Below, in pieces: positions 42,353-51,491 of a stretch of 64,000 nt of DNA. Source of the stretch: Gloeotrichia echinulata CP02 (lineage in GTDB: Bacteria > Cyanobacteriota > Cyanobacteriia > Cyanobacteriales > Nostocaceae); assembly GCA_038087035.1 (NCBI GenBank), contig CP051187.1, positions 6,020,001 to 6,084,000 of the forward strand, read 5' to 3'. The notes beneath the pieces are model-generated. The model was not told the DNA's origin. It did no database searches and was given only the letters and a program-made list of their open reading frames with translations. Each line of letters begins with the position of its first letter. Position 1 is the stretch's first letter. A program made the translations under genes and the position numbers.

Positions 42353-43633
42353 ATGAACCCAGAGGAATCTCAAACCCCAGAACAAATTGATGAGTGGTTA
42401 GAGCAAATAGAAGAACAGAGTAATTCATCTCAAGTTCCACAAAACCCGTCTGTTAAGCCGGTGGCGCAAACAGAAGCGGATAGTTTATTAGTTGAGACAA
42501 AACTAGAGGACGCATCTTTAGAACAGCCCATCTCTAATCGAGTAGTAATAACTACTACATCTGAACCAATAGTAGAGTCAACTGGCGAATTGGTGACGCA
42601 GTTAGTACCAGAAACTGTAACGCCGAGGGCAGAATCACAAGATAATTCACTATACGCACAAGCAGCGCAACAAGTAGCAGAGTTACAAAGCACCAAAGAA
42701 GCGCTAAAAACAGAAATAGCCAACCTGCAAGCAACTTATAATACCCTTCAGGCACAATTGAGTGAAACCCAACTGACCCTAGGACGATTCGTGCAAGAGT
42801 CGCTGGCGCAGTTAGAACAACGCAAACAAACGCTGCAAATTTCTGTAGAACAACTTGAACGCCGTCAAGAACGCATCCGCAACGAAATGCGAACCACTTT
42901 CGCGGGTACATCCCAAGATTTGGCTATTCGGGTGCAGGGTTTTAAAGACTATCTCACGGGTAGTTTACAAGATTTGGCCGCCGCTGCCGAGCAGTTGCAA
43001 TTGGTTCCACCTGTAAAAGAACGAGAAAGACCATCTATTAAAGAGGTCAAGCCAGTTGAACCTGAACTAGGCATACCACAATTTGCCTCACAACAGTTTC
43101 AAGATAATACAAAGCAAATTCGCCGTCTGATTGACCAATACCGTAGCCAACCGGATTACTATGGACCTACTTGGCAATTGCGCCGTACCTTTGAGCCAGT
43201 CCACGCAGAACGAGTCTCTAACTGGTTTTTTAGCCAAGGGGGACGGGGTGCTTTACGGACAATGGGTAGCCGCTTGCAGAATATCCTGATTTCTTCAGCA
43301 GTGACTTCTATATTATACAAGCTGTATGGCGATCGCCTGCGTACACTGGTACTAGCAAGCACACCAGAACGTTTGGGTGAATGGCGGCGCGGTTTGCAAG
43401 ACTGCTTGGGGATTGGTCGCCCAGATTTCGGACCAGACCGGGGAGTAGTATTATTTGAAGCAGCAGGAGCTTTAGCTCAGAAAGCAGACCGCTTGGTAAA
43501 AGCAAATCAACTACCTTTGATTATCATTGACGATTCGGAAGAGCAAATTAGTCTAGCACTGTTGCAATTTCCCCTGTGGTTAGCCTTTGCCCCTGACCCC
43601 AAAACAATGAGAAACTATGATGATGACTTTTAA
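42353..43633 (+). CDS. DUF3086 domain protein
   Basis: A 426-residue cyanobacterial protein. The first 110 residues are acidic and low in complexity. A coiled coil spans about 110-215 (LEQRKQTLQISVEQLERRQERI). The C-terminal DUF3086 domain (about 255-420) contains YGPTWQLRRTFEPVHAERVSNWFFSQGGRGA and LQFPLWLAFAPDP. No membrane segment is evident. Its fixed position between DUF3119 and plsY in this locus suggests a role connected to envelope or lipid synthesis; the biochemical function is unknown. Confidence 0.85.
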   Translation: MNPEESQTPEQIDEWLEQIEEQSNSSQVPQNPSVKPVAQTEADSLLVETKLEDASLEQPISNRVVITTTSEPIVESTGELVTQLVPETVTPRAESQDNSLYAQAAQQVAELQSTKEALKTEIANLQATYNTLQAQLSETQLTLGRFVQESLAQLEQRKQTLQISVEQLERRQERIRNEMRTTFAGTSQDLAIRVQGFKDYLTGSLQDLAAAAEQLQLVPPVKERERPSIKEVKPVEPELGIPQFASQQFQDNTKQIRRLIDQYRSQPDYYGPTWQLRRTFEPVHAERVSNWFFSQGGRGALRTMGSRLQNILISSAVTSILYKLYGDRLRTLVLASTPERLGEWRRGLQDCLGIGRPDFGPDRGVVLFEAAGALAQKADRLVKANQLPLIIIDDSEEQISLALLQFPLWLAFAPDPKTMRNYDDDF

Positions 43634-43639
43634 ATGAGT

Positions 43640-43748
43640 CAAGGGTCAAAGGTCAAGGGTCAAGGGTCAAAAGTCATTGATCTTGACTGTTGACTTTGGA
43701 CTGTTGACTCTTGACTGTTGACTTTGGACTGTTGACTTTGGACTTTTG
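43640..43748. repeat. Heptamer-like repeats between DUF3086 and plsY
   Basis: GGTCAAGGGTCAAAGGTC-like and TTGACTTTGGACTG-like units are repeated over about 100 bases. This is the short tandem repeat type common in heterocystous cyanobacteria. No regulatory site is evident. Confidence 0.7.
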
Positions 43749-43755
43749 AATTTTT

Positions 43756-44436
43756 ATGGCTATTTGGTTAACTTTGTGCGGAGCAATTTTAGTCGTAGCG
43801 TACCTACTGGGTTCTTTTCCCACTGGCTACATCGCTGTCAAACAGTTAAAGGGTATTGATATTCGCCAAGTTGGTTCCGGTTCCACAGGCGCAACCAATG
43901 TCTTAAGAACTTTGGGTAAAGTTCCTGGAGCGTTCGTTTTATTCATTGATTGCTGGAAGGGAATATTAGCGATCGCCCTTGTGTATTGGTTATTCAACTT
44001 TGCCCCTATCCAAGATTTCATCCCCCCAACGATAGATGTCAAATTATGGCAATCGTGGTTAGTAATTTTAGCTGGGTTAGGGGCGGTACTGGGACACAGT
44101 AAATCAATATTTTTGGGGTTTACTGGCGGTAAATCTGTGGCTACGGGTTTGGGGACTTTGTTGGCGATTAATTGGCAAGTAGGATTGGCAACATTGGGTG
44201 TATTTGCTATTATCATCGCCATATCGCGGATTGTTTCTTTAAGTTCAATCACGGGTGCGATCGCTGTTTCTATTTTCATGGTAATTCTCCATCAACCCTT
44301 ACCTTACATTCTGTATGCTGTTGTCGGTGGGTTGTACGTGATTTGGCGACATCGCGGTAATGTTGAGCGGCTGCTTGCAGGTACTGAGCCAAAAATCGGG
44401 CAAAATGTCACAACAGAACCAGAACAACCTGCTTAG
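43756..44436 (+). CDS. plsY: Acyl-phosphate:glycerol-3-phosphate acyltransferase PlsY
   Basis: A 226-residue integral membrane enzyme that adds the first acyl chain to glycerol-3-phosphate in phospholipid synthesis. It shows YLLGSFPTGYIAVKQLKGIDIRQVGSGSTGATNVLRTLGK (motifs 1 and 2), GHSKSIFLGFTGGKSVATGLGT (motif 3) and about six hydrophobic segments. It ends the MlaE-DUF3119-DUF3086-PlsY series. GTTGACTTTGGACT heptamer-like repeats lie before its start. Confidence 0.95.
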   Translation: MAIWLTLCGAILVVAYLLGSFPTGYIAVKQLKGIDIRQVGSGSTGATNVLRTLGKVPGAFVLFIDCWKGILAIALVYWLFNFAPIQDFIPPTIDVKLWQSWLVILAGLGAVLGHSKSIFLGFTGGKSVATGLGTLLAINWQVGLATLGVFAIIIAISRIVSLSSITGAIAVSIFMVILHQPLPYILYAVVGGLYVIWRHRGNVERLLAGTEPKIGQNVTTEPEQPA

Positions 44437-44459
44437 AGCAATCCCAAGGGCTATTTATT

Positions 44460-44587
44460 TATAGCAACCGCCAAAGTGCTTAGGACATTAACTGATGATA
44501 AAACCTAGACACAATCAGACTTGTAACCCAGTCCCCAGCGATGCACTGAGCGGTCGTTGTGTCCCCAGTCCCCAGTCCCCTGCTATA
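44460..44587. repeat. MITE, TATAGCAACCGCCAAAG family (copy 2)
   Basis: It starts TATAGCAACCGCC and ends TGCTATA, with the same interior as the copy at 4006. Internal CAGTCCCCAGTCCCC is the heptamer repeat. It lies 12 bases before the start of the Uma2 gene at 44600. Confidence 0.8.
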
Positions 44588-44599
44588 TGTGGATTTCTC

Positions 44600-45163
44600 A
44601 TGATTAAGGCAAGTGCAGAAAACAAACTCACTCTACAAGAATTTCTGTCCCTGCCACAAGGGGATGTAAACTATGAGTTTGTGGATGGTTATGCAGTAGC
44701 TAAAGTGTCCCCAAAATTCTTTCATTCTGCCTCACAAAGAGCTTTATTATTCCTGATTTATGCATGGTGCAAAGGCAAAGGTAGAGTTGCTGCAGAGTGG
44801 GCAATTATCTTAAAGTTTAAAGGTAAAGATTGGGCACCTATACCTGATTTAACTTACATTTCCTATGAACGCTTACCTAAAAGTTGGCAACTTAATGAAG
44901 CTTGTCCGGTTCCTCCAGAATTGGTAATTGAAATTATATCTCCAGGCCAAACCATGAAGGAATTTGAAGACAAAGCACAGGATTATTTTGCAGCAGGAGT
45001 GTCACGGGTTTGGGTTGTCGATCCGCAAGCTATGAGCGTCAGGGTATTTTTCTCGCCTGATACCAGTCTTATCTACACAGATAATATGCTGATTGTAGAT
45101 CCGCTATTGCCTGGTTTGGAATTAACAGTTAGGCAAATTTTTCAAGAGGCGGAATTAATTTGA
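44600..45163 (+). CDS. Uma2 family (PD-(D/E)XK) protein
   Basis: A 187-residue member of the Uma2 group, common and multi-copy in cyanobacteria and carrying a restriction-endonuclease fold. It shows YEFVDGYAVAKVSP early, then APIPDLTYISYERLP (Asp) and PPELVIEIISPGQTMKEFEDKAQDYFAAGVSRVWVVDP with the Glu. The natural start is ATG 44600 (MIKASAENK); the longer frame upstream lies in MITE sequence. No biological role has been established for the family. Confidence 0.85.
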   Translation: MIKASAENKLTLQEFLSLPQGDVNYEFVDGYAVAKVSPKFFHSASQRALLFLIYAWCKGKGRVAAEWAIILKFKGKDWAPIPDLTYISYERLPKSWQLNEACPVPPELVIEIISPGQTMKEFEDKAQDYFAAGVSRVWVVDPQAMSVRVFFSPDTSLIYTDNMLIVDPLLPGLELTVRQIFQEAELI

Positions 45164-45187
45164 TTTGGGTATATGACGACAATCGTC

Positions 45188-45232
45188 GTAGGGGCGCAAG
45201 GCCTTGCGCCCCCCAAGTCCTTGCGCCCCTAC
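45188..45232. repeat. Palindromic dispersed repeat between Uma2 and the helicase
   Basis: GTAGGGGCGCAAGGCCTTGC, then a CGCCCCCC stretch and a second CTTGCGCCCCTAC arm. It lies between two converging genes and could serve as a bidirectional terminator. The same palindrome occurs at 4124. Confidence 0.65.
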
Positions 45233-45241
45233 AAGGACAGT

Positions 45242-47911
45242 TTATTCAACGACTTCATTCACAGGGAAGCGATCAATCAACTGCATAGCACGGTGAGCAT
45301 TGCGCTTTAAGCCATCTGGTAAATGGGGAACGTGGGGGATCTGGGATAATAAATCCAGTGTGCGGCGTAATATTCTTACCACATCACCTTCATCCAAAGT
45401 AGTATTATTACAGAGTTCTACCCACGGCATACCCAGTGCCCACTGTTCCACAAGGGCAATTAACTCGAACTCTAGCCAGATGGGCAGTGCCACATTATAC
45501 CGCCGTTGTAGTTGGAACAACTGGCGACGAATTCCCCGCAATTTTGCCAAAGCTTCTCCCACTTCGTCACTGAGGTCAAAGCGCACCTTGCTATCGGGAC
45601 GTGGGGTTTCTGTTACCAAAGCTGCTGCACATGCTGCTAAATGGTGCGGATCTAAGTTATCCAATTCACCACTGGCCAGAACTAAACCCAACCACAATTC
45701 ATTTTCGCCCCGGATGGCTGCAGCTACTTGTCCCAATGCTGTGGGCACTAACTGATCCAAACCGCCAAAATGCTGTAAAATTTCAATTAAACTGAGAAAC
45801 TCTTCCCAATGACGTTGGGACTGTTGCTCTACGTGAGATTGCAATTCTTCGATTTCGGCTTCTAGTTCGATGCAGCGTGCTTCGCGTTTGACAATAGCTG
45901 CCGGACCTAATTGATGTAAAGGATGAGCTTCTATTTGCGCTTGGATGGCGGTAACGCGACTGAGTTGTTCTGCTACTTCCGGTGACAAATACAGCGACGC
46001 CCCAGCATCGGGAATGCGACGGGAAATAACTGCTGTTTCTTCATCACCACGCTTTGACTGTCCCGGTTTCAACAGTAAATCAGGCGGCGGTAGTATTTCT
46101 GGTGGCACCTCAACCCGTGGTAATTCGGCATACAAATCGACGACATCCACCGAACTTGCTACATACCAGCGGTTATCTCGTCCCAAGCATACCAAGGTAG
46201 GAACAAGACTTGCAGCGGATGTTTTTCCGACTAACACCGCCGTGATCGGTGTAGGAACCGTGATGTTTGGACCCTTGAGACTCAACAGCGTCCCCGACAC
46301 TGCAAACTCTAACATCATCGCTAATTGGGCTTGTCTGTCTTCCTGTGCTTGCTCTTGCAGGGTTTTCAATAACTGACGTTCTACTTTTAGGCGTTGCCGT
46401 AATTTCTCATAAATAGCTAGTTCCTTTTGATCAATGGCGACGATTTCTGCCTGTAGTTGGGCTAATTGTGCTTGGACGATAGCAATCTCATCATAATTTG
46501 GTCTTAAATGCAAGGTGGCCATGTACTGCCCAAAACTGCGTTCTATCAGTTCCCTGGTTTGGTCTAGGGTGTGGGTTTGCAGTAAGTTCAGTACCATGCC
46601 GTAGCTAGGGGTAAACTGGCTAACCAGGGGGTCTGGTTTAGATGTAGCCAAATATGCCGCTTCTTTACCACCTTCAAAGGGGGTTTGGACAGTCACTACA
46701 TGCCCTTGTAAATCCATTCCCCGACGACCAGCCCTCCCCGCCATTTGCAGGAACTCCGAAGCGTTTAACAGGCGATGGCCGCTGTCGGTGCGCTTGGAAA
46801 GGGTGGAAATTACGGTGGTGCGGGCAGGCATATTAATTCCGGCTGCCAGGGTCTCGGTAGCAAATACGACTTTAATCAGCCCTTGCTGAAATAGTTCTTC
46901 TACCAGCACTTTCCAAGCAGGCAAAATCCCAGCATGGTGAGCAGCAATTCCCCGGTAAAGGGGCGCAATTTGTCCAGAACGTCCAGCTTCGGGATTGCGG
47001 GCTAAAAATTCGTCAATCTGTACCCGTAATTGGTAGGCTTCCTCATTATTTACCAGCCATAAATCACCCACCTCCGCCACAGCTTTATCACATCCCCGGC
47101 GGCTGAAAATAAAGTAAATGGCAGGTAGCATATCCCGTTGCTCTAGTTGGCTCAGGAGATAAATGATGCTGGGTGGTTCTGGTCTCCCAGCTCTACCTCT
47201 GTCGGCTTGTTTCTTTTTACCGCGATTTGACAGCCGGGGGTTAATTTTGGTTTTACTCTCATTCAGCAGGGGAAATAACCCCTTGGGATTGCAAAAGTGA
47301 AATTCCAAGGGTACGGGACGAAAATCAGAGTAAATCAGGTCTGTCGGTCCGTGAACTCGATTGAGCCAGTCGGTAAGCTGATCGCTGTTAGCAACCGTGG
47401 CCGACAGGGCTACTAATTGCACTTCACGGGGACAATAGATTATTGACTCTTCCCAAACAGTCCCCCGTTGGCGATCGTTCATGTAGTGGCACTCATCTAG
47501 CACCACAGCTTCCACATCAACTAATGAGATGCCGATTTGCCCTATGGGTGTGCCATAGAGCATGTTACGGAAAATTTCTGTGGTCATGACTAAAATCGGT
47601 GCATCTCTATTAATGGAGGCGTCTCCAGTTAACAGACCGACGAGATCAAAACCGAATTTTTCTCGAAAATCACGTAATTTTTGATTCGATAACGCCTTCA
47701 GTGGAGTAGTGTAAAACACACGCCTTCCTCGCGCTAGGGCGCGATAAATGGCGTATTCCCCTACTAACGTTTTGCCCGAACCAGTGGGCGCACAGACAAC
47801 TACAGAGCGTCCAGCATTCAGGGACGCGATCGCCTCTTTCTGGAATTGATCCAGATCAAAGGGAAATACCGACCCTAGGTCAACTTCTGGGGATGGTACG
47901 GGATAGTTCAC
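45242..47911 (-). CDS. Ski2/Mtr4-like DEAD-box RNA helicase
   Basis: An 889-residue SF2 helicase. It shows APTGSGKT at 41-48, TTPLKALSNQK, DECHYMND (DECH at 139-142), SATVANSDQL, FATETLAAGINMPARTTV and QMAGRAGRRGMD. The C-terminal part (about 480-889) is long and resembles the Ski2/DSHCT-type region. It is probably an RNA-remodelling helicase, as in the plastid ISE2 protein; no exosome partner is visible in bacteria of this type. It is monocistronic on the minus strand. Confidence 0.9.
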   Translation of the reverse strand: MNYPVPSPEVDLGSVFPFDLDQFQKEAIASLNAGRSVVVCAPTGSGKTLVGEYAIYRALARGRRVFYTTPLKALSNQKLRDFREKFGFDLVGLLTGDASINRDAPILVMTTEIFRNMLYGTPIGQIGISLVDVEAVVLDECHYMNDRQRGTVWEESIIYCPREVQLVALSATVANSDQLTDWLNRVHGPTDLIYSDFRPVPLEFHFCNPKGLFPLLNESKTKINPRLSNRGKKKQADRGRAGRPEPPSIIYLLSQLEQRDMLPAIYFIFSRRGCDKAVAEVGDLWLVNNEEAYQLRVQIDEFLARNPEAGRSGQIAPLYRGIAAHHAGILPAWKVLVEELFQQGLIKVVFATETLAAGINMPARTTVISTLSKRTDSGHRLLNASEFLQMAGRAGRRGMDLQGHVVTVQTPFEGGKEAAYLATSKPDPLVSQFTPSYGMVLNLLQTHTLDQTRELIERSFGQYMATLHLRPNYDEIAIVQAQLAQLQAEIVAIDQKELAIYEKLRQRLKVERQLLKTLQEQAQEDRQAQLAMMLEFAVSGTLLSLKGPNITVPTPITAVLVGKTSAASLVPTLVCLGRDNRWYVASSVDVVDLYAELPRVEVPPEILPPPDLLLKPGQSKRGDEETAVISRRIPDAGASLYLSPEVAEQLSRVTAIQAQIEAHPLHQLGPAAIVKREARCIELEAEIEELQSHVEQQSQRHWEEFLSLIEILQHFGGLDQLVPTALGQVAAAIRGENELWLGLVLASGELDNLDPHHLAACAAALVTETPRPDSKVRFDLSDEVGEALAKLRGIRRQLFQLQRRYNVALPIWLEFELIALVEQWALGMPWVELCNNTTLDEGDVVRILRRTLDLLSQIPHVPHLPDGLKRNAHRAMQLIDRFPVNEVVE

Positions 47912-48226
47912 TCAATCACCAAAGTCCTCGCGCTGTGGAAGCCCCTACATTCATGTATGGGGGTAAGGTGCATTAAAATCTGAGATTTGCAACCAGATTG
48001 TTAATTATAATATTAACGGCTATTTGTCAACTTAGTTATTTGTCATTGGTCAAGGGTCAAGGGTCAAGGGTCAAGGGTCAAGGGTCAAGGGTCATTGGTC
48101 AAGGGTCATTGGTCATTACTCATTACTCATTACTCATTACTCATTACTCATTACTCATTACTCATTACTCATTACTCATTACTTTTTGTCATTGGTCATT
48201 GGTCATTGGTCATTGGTCAATAATAA
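47912..48226. repeat. Heptamer/octamer tandem repeats upstream of the helicase
   Basis: Two arrays occupy about 48040-48220: AAGGGTC units (at least seven), then ATTACTC units (nine or more), then TTGGTCA units. They lie between the helicase start and the proC end. No gene is supported. Confidence 0.8.
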
Positions 48227-49039
48227 TTATTTTCCCAGATCTTGAGAGCGTTGGGCAGATGCTTTGACAGCTTCTATTACAGCTGAACGAAATGCTGCTT
48301 GTTCTAGTTGGGCGATCCCAGCTATGGTTGTGCCGCCAGGACTGGTAACTCGGTCTTTGAGTTCTGCTGGGTGCATTTTCGATTCATGTAATAGCAGAGC
48401 TGTTCCCAATACAGTTTGTAAAGCTAGTTGATGGGCTATTGTTCTGGGTAAGCCGGCGGCGACTCCGCCATCGGCGAGGGATTCTACCATTAGCGCTACG
48501 TAAGCAGGTCCACTACCAGATAGTCCCGTCACCGCATCCATTAGACTTTCGGAAACTTCTACCACTTCCCCGACCGCTGAAAAAAGTTGCTGTGCTATTT
48601 GGTGGTGCTGGGGATTAGTGTATGCACCGCAACAAATCGCCGTCATTCCCGCCCCTACGGTGGCTGGGGTATTGGGCATAGCTCTAATTACTGGTAATTG
48701 GGGAAACGCCGCTTCTAGCTGACTTAAGGGCACACCTGCCAAGATAGAAATCACTACAGGCGAGTGTTCTGTAATCAGAATATCTGATAATTCTTGAGCG
48801 ATCGCGCTGAAGACCTGCGGTTTTACTGCTAAAAATATAACTTCGTTGGCGAGTGTGAAAACTTGGTGATTATCTGTCGTCACAGCTACGTCGTACTGCT
48901 GCTTTAAAAAATTCTGGCGTGAGGGTTGTGGTTCGCTGACTATGACTTCTGATGGTTGATAAATTCCGCGCACAATAAGGCGGGATAACAGCGCTTCTCC
49001 CATTACCCCACCGCCAATTAAACCAAATTTAATAGTCAT
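48227..49039 (-). CDS. proC: Pyrroline-5-carboxylate reductase ProC
   Basis: A 270-residue NAD(P)H-dependent enzyme for the last step of proline synthesis. The N-terminal Rossmann fold has FGLIGGGVMGEALL. The signature LSGSGPAYVALMVESLADGGVAAGLPRTIAHQLA and DRVTSPGGTTIAGIAQLEQ are conserved. It is the last gene of a conserved series (der, ecfT, pipX, pipY, sepF, proC), although an IS-derived block separates it from sepF. Confidence 0.97.
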   Translation of the reverse strand: MTIKFGLIGGGVMGEALLSRLIVRGIYQPSEVIVSEPQPSRQNFLKQQYDVAVTTDNHQVFTLANEVIFLAVKPQVFSAIAQELSDILITEHSPVVISILAGVPLSQLEAAFPQLPVIRAMPNTPATVGAGMTAICCGAYTNPQHHQIAQQLFSAVGEVVEVSESLMDAVTGLSGSGPAYVALMVESLADGGVAAGLPRTIAHQLALQTVLGTALLLHESKMHPAELKDRVTSPGGTTIAGIAQLEQAAFRSAVIEAVKASAQRSQDLGK

Positions 49040-49491
49040 TAGTTAATAGTCATTAGTCACTGGTCATTAGTCATTTGTCAGTTGTCCTGAGTATCAACAG
49101 TGACGTACTCCACACACTCCCTTTCAGGTGAGTGTGGGCTTCTCAGCGACTCTTCTATGAAGACATTGACTGAGCTTTAAGACTGTGCTACCCACGGTTC
49201 TTTGGTTAAGCCAAACAATTAGCTTTTATTTTAATAGGCTGCTTTTCAGCATTTAATTGGATTACACCTACTGGTTAAAATTATATCAAATATTTATTTT
49301 GAAAAAAAAACAAGAAAGTGTTCATTCCTCACCGACCAACATTGCTGATTTCGCTATGCTCAATTTCGCTCGTTGGTCAATTCGTCACTCACGCGCCATT
49401 CATCCCACGCTCATTCGAGTGAGCGTGGGGCTTCTGTCGGGAAAGCTAAAGAACAGGCGCAAAGGACAAATGACCAATTACTAGTTTAACT
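49040..49491. other. IS-derived non-coding block between proC and sepF
   Basis: The block begins GTGACGTACTCCAC with a hairpin (CACACTC/GAGTGTG), then CTTCTCAGCGAC. It contains the stem TTTGGTTAAGCCAAA (49201-49215) followed by TTAGCTTTTATTTT, and ends at another hairpin CCACGCTCA/TGAGCGTGG (about 49409-49434). It has the form of a miniature IS200/IS605-type element. No frame within it looks coding. Confidence 0.5.
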
Positions 49492-50088
49492 TTATTGTGC
49501 CATGCGATTCGCTTCATTGCCCCAAGGTTGGCTAACACCGGGGGTACGTGAGGGGCGGGCTGGTGGTTGAGGTACTTCATGAAGAACTCCACCTTGGGTG
49601 CTAACTTGCACACAGCTGGGGGTAAACAAAAATATGCTTTCACCGATGCGCTCTTGATGTCCATCGAGTGCGTAGGTGCCACCTGCGACGAAATCAACTG
49701 CCCGCTGGGCTTGATCTGGGTCCATAATTGTTAAATTCAATACCACAGATTTACGCTCACGCAAAGCTTGAATCGCCTGGGGCATTTCTTCAAAGGTGCG
49801 TGGCTCAAGTACTAATACTTCGGAAATTCCGTTAATTGCTCCTGGCATACCAATCACATTCCCCATTGGCTTTGAACCTGTTGCTGCTACTTCATTTTCC
49901 ATTGTAGGCATGGGTTCCCGCCAACGTCGATTCTGGGCTGGGGGTTCTTGTGGTGGGGCGGGTTGGGGATTCTCTTCCTGATACACATTTTCGTAGCGAT
50001 CTCTATCGGTTTCTTCCTCATAGTACTCGTATTCGACTGGCTCATTTAGACCTACAAAGTCTCTGAGTTTGGAAAATATATTGTTCAT
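49492..50088 (-). CDS. sepF: Cell division protein SepF
   Basis: A 198-residue FtsZ-binding protein (also Cdv2) that tethers the Z-ring to the membrane. The N-terminal amphipathic start MNNIFSKLRDFVGLNE is the membrane anchor. A Pro/Gln-rich linker follows (about 28-70). The SepF core (about 85-165) contains VLVLEPRTFEEMPQAIQALRERKSVVLNLTIMDPDQAQRAVDFVAGGTYA and FLFTPSCV. The C-terminal tail is short. It belongs to the pipX-pipY-sepF cluster. Confidence 0.95.
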   Translation of the reverse strand: MNNIFSKLRDFVGLNEPVEYEYYEEETDRDRYENVYQEENPQPAPPQEPPAQNRRWREPMPTMENEVAATGSKPMGNVIGMPGAINGISEVLVLEPRTFEEMPQAIQALRERKSVVLNLTIMDPDQAQRAVDFVAGGTYALDGHQERIGESIFLFTPSCVQVSTQGGVLHEVPQPPARPSRTPGVSQPWGNEANRMAQ

Positions 50089-50547
50089 TGTCTGCGCTCC
50101 TGTGCAAATTACCTTTATCCTGCTCTAGCCGTAAATTAATTTAGTCAGCCTGATTTATTCAGCAATGTTATTGCTGGTTGTAGCTTGTATTACAAGGTTT
50201 AGTGATGAACTCACGTTTCTTTTAACGTTTGGACACCACCTAGACGTAATAATGAGTCAAGATTATATCCTAATGTCGATCCGAAAGGAAGTTCCGATCA
50301 CTATATTTTTTTTGGCGTTTGCCTTTGTCAATACTATATCTTTATGACACCTATTCAACAAACTGGCTAGATAAATCTTCTGAATTTGCTTCCGAGAGTT
50401 TTTGTGCAGTAACCCAAAGCTGATCAGTCATCAGCGACTGTTTGTAGTTGCGCTATAGCGCTCCGATAATTAAGCGCGCTATTAGCGCAGCTTTCGGGCA
50501 GGGTAGCGCAACTACAAACAAGCCGTAAACGTTGCTGTGACAGATTA
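50089..50547. other. Intergenic region between sepF and pipY
   Basis: About 460 bases with no supported gene. A MITE-like inverted repeat is at 50440-50519, with GTTTGTAGTTGCGCTA at the left and its inverse at the right. The sequence nearest sepF should contain its promoter. Confidence 0.5.
50440..50519. repeat. Inverted-repeat element (GTTTGTAGTTGCGCTA ends)
   Basis: An 80-bp element with 16-base inverted ends and internal small palindromes (GCGCTAT, ATTAGCGCG). It is non-coding, and no second copy was seen here. Confidence 0.65.
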
Positions 50548-51216
50548 CTAGATGCGATCGCCAAACAAGATAGTTCCTAATCTTACCATCGTTGCCCCTG
50601 CTTGCACTGCTAGTTTATAATCTCCTGACATGCCCATTGATAGCTGTTGCATTGACAAATGCGACCACTGTTGTGCCTGGATTTGTTTAGAAAGATTAGA
50701 TGTAGCAGTGAATACATCTAATGTCTCCGACTCATCTAGTCCTAAAGGCGGAATTGTCATCAAACCATGAATTTGTAAATTCAGGCATTGATTGAGAGCC
50801 GGTAAATCTGCTAGTAATTCTGACACACTCCAACCAGACTTGTTGGGGTCAGGCAGAATTTTCACTTGTAGACAGACTTGAGGACTTACTCCTAGCTGTT
50901 GCGCCAATTGATTTAGGCGCTGTGCCAGCTGTAAATTATCTACGGAGTGAATCCAATCAAATTGTTCCAGGGCTTTTTTGGCTTTATTGCTTTGCAAATG
51001 CCCAATAAAGTGCCAGGTAATATCGCCTAGGTCTTGTAACTCGGCTTGTTTACTAGCAGCTTCTTGGATGCGATTCTCGGCAAAATCACGAATCCCGGCG
51101 TCATAGGCCAAGCGCATCACCTGTGCAGGAACTGTCTTGCTAACCGCAATTAACTGAACTGCAGGTGGTAATGAGGAGCGAATTTGAGCAATACGTTCGC
51201 TAATCGGACTGATCAT
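50548..51216 (-). CDS. pipY: PLP homeostasis protein PipY (YggS family)
   Basis: A 222-residue pyridoxal-phosphate-binding protein with the YggS/PLPBP fold. It shows LIAVSKTVPAQVMRLAYDAGIRDFAENRIQEA with the PLP lysine in AVSKT, WHFIGHLQSNKAK, LQIHGLMTIPP and SMGMSGDYKLAVQAGATMVRLGTILFG. It affects PLP and amino-acid balance. Its ATG overlaps the pipX stop by four bases (ATGA), matching the known pipX-pipY translational coupling in cyanobacteria. Confidence 0.96.
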   Translation of the reverse strand: MISPISERIAQIRSSLPPAVQLIAVSKTVPAQVMRLAYDAGIRDFAENRIQEAASKQAELQDLGDITWHFIGHLQSNKAKKALEQFDWIHSVDNLQLAQRLNQLAQQLGVSPQVCLQVKILPDPNKSGWSVSELLADLPALNQCLNLQIHGLMTIPPLGLDESETLDVFTATSNLSKQIQAQQWSHLSMQQLSMGMSGDYKLAVQAGATMVRLGTILFGDRI

Positions 51217-51491
51217 TGGAAGGTGCGTTGGAAAACACTCTGAAGCTGATCGTACTCCTGAGACTGTCCCGTGCGCCGCAGAGTCCGTAAACGATTTTCC
51301 AACATCATTCTCGCCTCAGTGCGTCCTATCGATTGAAATTTCAGACCTTTAACGTCATTTGTTACCAAAAAAAATAAGCGTTGGGCATACAGTGTTGTGA
51401 ACAGATCTTGGTTCTCATCAACCATACAGATTTTGTAGAGTAAACCCCAAGTAGGATGATTTATGTAGGTTTCTGGGTTTTCTGGATTCAT
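51213..51491 (-). CDS. pipX: PII-interacting coactivator PipX
   Basis: A 92-residue cyanobacterial protein that binds either PII (GlnB) or NtcA and links nitrogen status to transcription. The sequence shows the TUDOR-like N-terminal part (NHPTWGLLYKICMVDENQDLFTTLYAQRLFFLV) and the C-terminal helices with ARMMLENRLRTLRR. It overlaps pipY by four bases. It sits downstream of der and ecfT, though a MITE at 51709 separates them. Confidence 0.96.
   Translation of the reverse strand: MNPENPETYINHPTWGLLYKICMVDENQDLFTTLYAQRLFFLVTNDVKGLKFQSIGRTEARMMLENRLRTLRRTGQSQEYDQLQSVFQRTFQ

Noticed and set aside
43827..44279. 150-residue minus-strand frame
   Set aside because: It is a shadow of plsY on the opposite strand.
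50165..50347. 60-residue plus-strand frame
   Set aside because: It is hydrophobic by chance composition, lies in a spacer and has no recognisable family or start signal.
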